NCBI GenBank assembly: GCA_015680905.1
Contig: CM027383.1
Coordinates: 93,632,001-93,696,000 of the forward strand
Reading direction: 5' to 3'
Length of the DNA: 64,000 nt
Origin: Coptis chinensis
Taxonomy: Eukaryota; Streptophyta; Magnoliopsida; Ranunculales; Ranunculaceae
Under the pieces are notes generated by a model. That model made no database searches, was not told where the DNA came from, and saw only the letters and a program-made list of their open reading frames with translations. The position numbers and the translations under genes were made by a program. Positions 61,391 to 64,000 of this stretch are shown piece by piece. Each line of letters starts with the position of its first letter. Position 1 is the stretch's first letter.

Positions 61391-63277
61391 GTATTTACTG
61401 TTCCTATTTCTCTATCTCTATCTCGCCTATATATATTTCCCCGCTTACGTTGTCGTTCTGTTGGCCCATTTTTACGTTTGTCGTTCTGCTTTATTCATTT
61501 CCTTCTACTTTATTCATTACCATTTACTAATTTATTCATTTCTCCACGTCTGCCTATGTGTAAAGAACATCCCCTTCCTCCGACAAAGACACAAAACTAA
61601 CTAAAGGAATACTAGGCTAGCGTGCTCGAAGGGCAAGAGAAAAGAGCACTAAAGAGAAAGGCATCTCAAACTTCGCCAACCAAACACGTCGTGTAATTGG
61701 CCATCAGCTGATAGATTCAGCATTAAATACCTCCCCTTTACTTCCCCGCACTCCATCTACAACCGACAAAGGCGAAAGCACGGGGAGTGGTACTACAATT
61801 ACACCTCGTGCATTTACACCATATAGGCGCGCTTTCCTTCTTCCTCGAAGTTTCTTCAGAAATCTCTTTCATTCCTTAATCCTGTCAGGCTGTTTACACT
61901 CCCCAAAGAACATGTCGCATCAAGTACCCATGACAATGAGATCTTCTTGCCAACACAGTCTCACCAAAATGCAAGGTTAGTACGGGGTTCAATGAACCTT
62001 TCTCTTGGCTCTTCCAGGTTTAAATTTAAAAAATAAACTATAATATTTTCTTCTACATTTTTCGCAGTGCGCGTAACTGCGTGCCTACATTAGTTCATCC
62101 AATACCACCTTCAACAAATGCAGCTTCAACTTCTGCATCATCATCAACTAACCGAAATCCGCGGTATACTTCTTCACATTTATTAAAATAGGAATGCAAA
62201 AAAATTGGCTCCTTTGTATAAATAAAGTAATTCTTCTCTCCTACAGACCACAACCATTTGCCGATCCTGTACAATACTGTGAGGATATTCACACTAATGG
62301 CTTTGACCGTCCGATTTCTGCTAATAATGCTGACAAAAGTGATGATGAAGACAAAGTTGACAATATTGTTGCTAACCGTCTGGTTGAACAAGGAAGACAC
62401 TCTTTAGGGAAAATGGATGTTCAGTGCCTATTCTGTAATGCACTCCATTGGATGGATGAACGACTAACAAATTCATCTTTATCACGACCTCGATTTGGGA
62501 CTTGCTGTTTGAAGGGGAAAGTCAGATTGCCTCCACTCCGAGCATTGCCGCCAGCCCTTAAAGCTCTATATGATGGAAATAATCGCAAGTTAAAGTCATT
62601 TCGAAAGAACATAAGGCAATACAATCAAGCTTTCGCATTTACGAGCCTTGGAGGAAATGAGCGTGTGTTTACTGGACGAGATCCCCGGCCTTTTACTATC
62701 CATGGTCAACTGCGTCATAGGACTGGAGCTCTAATTCCTTACTCTGGTCGGCAGCCAACTTACTCACAGCTTTACATATATGATCCCAGTGCTGCGTTGG
62801 AGTTACGTCAACTTCGTAATCTTGGTTTGAACACAGATGTTCTGAAAATCATTCATGCAACTATTCTCCAGTATAACCATTTCCCTGCTATTTTTCGCCA
62901 CACATACGATGTTCTTAGATCTGCCTCTCTTGGCCATGGTGAGAACTTCAACGTCCCTGCGTATTTGCATTACAATGCTACTACAGACAGACGTCGTTAT
63001 AATTTGCCAACTGCAGATGAGATTGCTGTCATTTTACCTGGGGATGGCAGTGAACGGGGAAGTATTAGAGATATTGTGATATATCTTAAAGGAGGGCATG
63101 AATTCATGCAAATCAGTGAATGTCATCCAGCCTACTTGCCTTTGCATTATGTGCTAATGTTTCCTTCTAGAGATCTTGGGTGGTCACCTGACATGAGACG
63201 TTCGAACAGTTTAACTAAGGTAGCCACTGATGACCGATTGACACAAATGGATTTCTATTCTTATTGGTTGTTTGAAC

Positions 63278-63684
63278 CAAGGTTCAAAATATCGATATCG
63301 ATGAATATATCGGTGTACCCAAAAACCGATATATATCGGATATATTCATTTTTTTGGTGATCAGTCCAAACTATTTAAAATATCGGAAATATCGGATATA
63401 TCGGAAATATAATATCGGAAATATTGGAAATATATCGGAAATATATTGGAAATATCGGATTTATATTAAAAAATGGTCAAAAAGTCAAACGATATATATC
63501 GTAAATATCGGATATATCGATTATATCGGCAATATAAACTGTTATATCGGAAATTCTTATATATATCGGGAAAAAAAGGGTACTATATTCGGTAGATATA
63601 TGTCGGAAATATCGATATCGGTGTACCAAAATACCGATATATATCGGCGATATATCGGATATATCATCGATATTTTGGTCCATG
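63278..63684. mobile_element. hAT-like miniature element, CAAGG..CAAAATAT family, copy 2
   Basis: The ends CAAGGTTCAAAATATCGAT and ATCGATATTTTGGTCCATG are near-perfect inverted repeats. GTTTGAAC flanks both sides (63270-63277 and 63685-63692), an exact 8-bp target duplication. The interior is made of ATATCGG variants. It lies within the Rep gene between the codons for Phe-Glu and Arg-Pro. Same family as 31590-31965. Confidence 0.92.
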
Positions 63685-64000
63685 GTTTGAACGCCCTGGG
63701 GAATATTCTGCAATCTTGCGAGGGCACAAATTGTTCCAAGAGTTTGTGGTCGATGGGTGGCCGATGGTGACAACAACAAAATGAGATATTACGACACAAC
63801 AACAAGACAAGCTTCGGGCGAACTTTATCAAGGTATCACCGATGTCGCAAATTTGAAGCTTTTCGACCCAAACCAAATAGGAAGGCGAGTGGTGTTACCA
63901 GCATCTTGTGTTGGCAGCCCAAGGCACATGTTCGAAATTTTTCAAGATTCAATGGCCATCACGCGTTACAATAAGCATCCTGATATATTTCTCACTATGA

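Larger units (their letters stand above)
61019..64000 (+). pseudogene. Helitron Rep/helicase gene, 5' part, interrupted
   Basis: Exons inferred: 61019-61147, 61262-61390, 61621-61975 (with an unresolved internal splice or shift), 62068-62163, and 62247 onward. All have AG/GT-like borders, and the CG+A join at 62163/62247 keeps frame. The last exon matches the Helitron N-terminal domain: FGTCCLKGKVRLPPL, a run to HPAYLPLHYVLMFPSRDLGW, then MDFYSYWLF. A miniature element sits at 63278. Beyond it, RPGEYSAILRGHKLFQEFVV continues exactly, then one base appears to be missing near 63760 and the frame moves to MRYYDTTTRQASGELYQGIT up to KHPDIFLTM at the window edge. The catalytic HUH, tyrosine and helicase motifs lie outside. 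The product would nick and unwind DNA for rolling-circle transposition. Confidence 0.85.

Noticed and set aside
63354..63770. 138-codon ORF within the ATATCG-rich element and beyond
   Set aside because: It is built from simple ATATCG repeats and then reads the Helitron Rep sequence in the wrong frame.

Overview
This window looks like nuclear DNA of a flowering plant, probably a eudicot, from a repeat-rich region. Three things support this: a four-exon class III peroxidase gene with GT-AG introns; plant-type Ty3/gypsy retrotransposons (Athila-like, Tat-like and Tekay/Del-like LTRs); and plant Helitrons and hAT-type miniature elements. The species cannot be named from the sequence. There are no bacterial operons, CRISPR arrays or recognisable tRNA/rRNA genes.

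Layout. 1-4870 is the 3' part of one Athila-like element (degenerate reading frames, a long 3' untranslated part, hairpin, polypurine tract, LTR). 4871-6124 is unassigned. 6125-18240 is a second Athila-like element that keeps gag, protease and several broken later frames but has no reverse transcriptase or integrase. 18241-21830 is a minus-strand Tekay/Del-like LTR with adjoining internal sequence. About 21830-26244 is a plus-strand Helitron. 26245-30697 holds a minus-strand chimera of a BAG-domain co-chaperone fragment and a class II histone deacetylase fragment, broken by a hAT-like element that itself contains a smaller hAT-like element. The chimera was tandemly duplicated; the second copy is at 56214-59471. 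Copy A was then split close to its right end by a composite Tat-like retroelement (30698-56182), and copy B preserves the empty site. From 59472 to the window end is the 5' part of an intron-containing Helitron Rep/helicase gene, broken by another miniature element.

The composite is nested several levels deep. Its outer LTRs (30698-31171 and 55694-56182) enclose 5.7 kb with miniature elements and an apparently intact antisense peroxidase gene. A second LTR with leader, gag and pol follows. The reverse transcriptase is split by a Tekay-like solo LTR, and inside that LTR sits a minus-strand Helitron of about 8.3 kb carrying broken copies of a BAHD acyltransferase and a quinone-oxidoreductase-like gene.

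The only gene that looks functional is the peroxidase (33060-34895, minus). Nearly everything else is mobile-element sequence or captured, decayed gene fragments. The most useful content is the readable order of events: chimera, hAT insertion, tandem duplication, Tat insertion, solo LTR, Helitron. No clearly new biochemical system was found. Identifications rest on reading translations against remembered family motifs, not on a database search.
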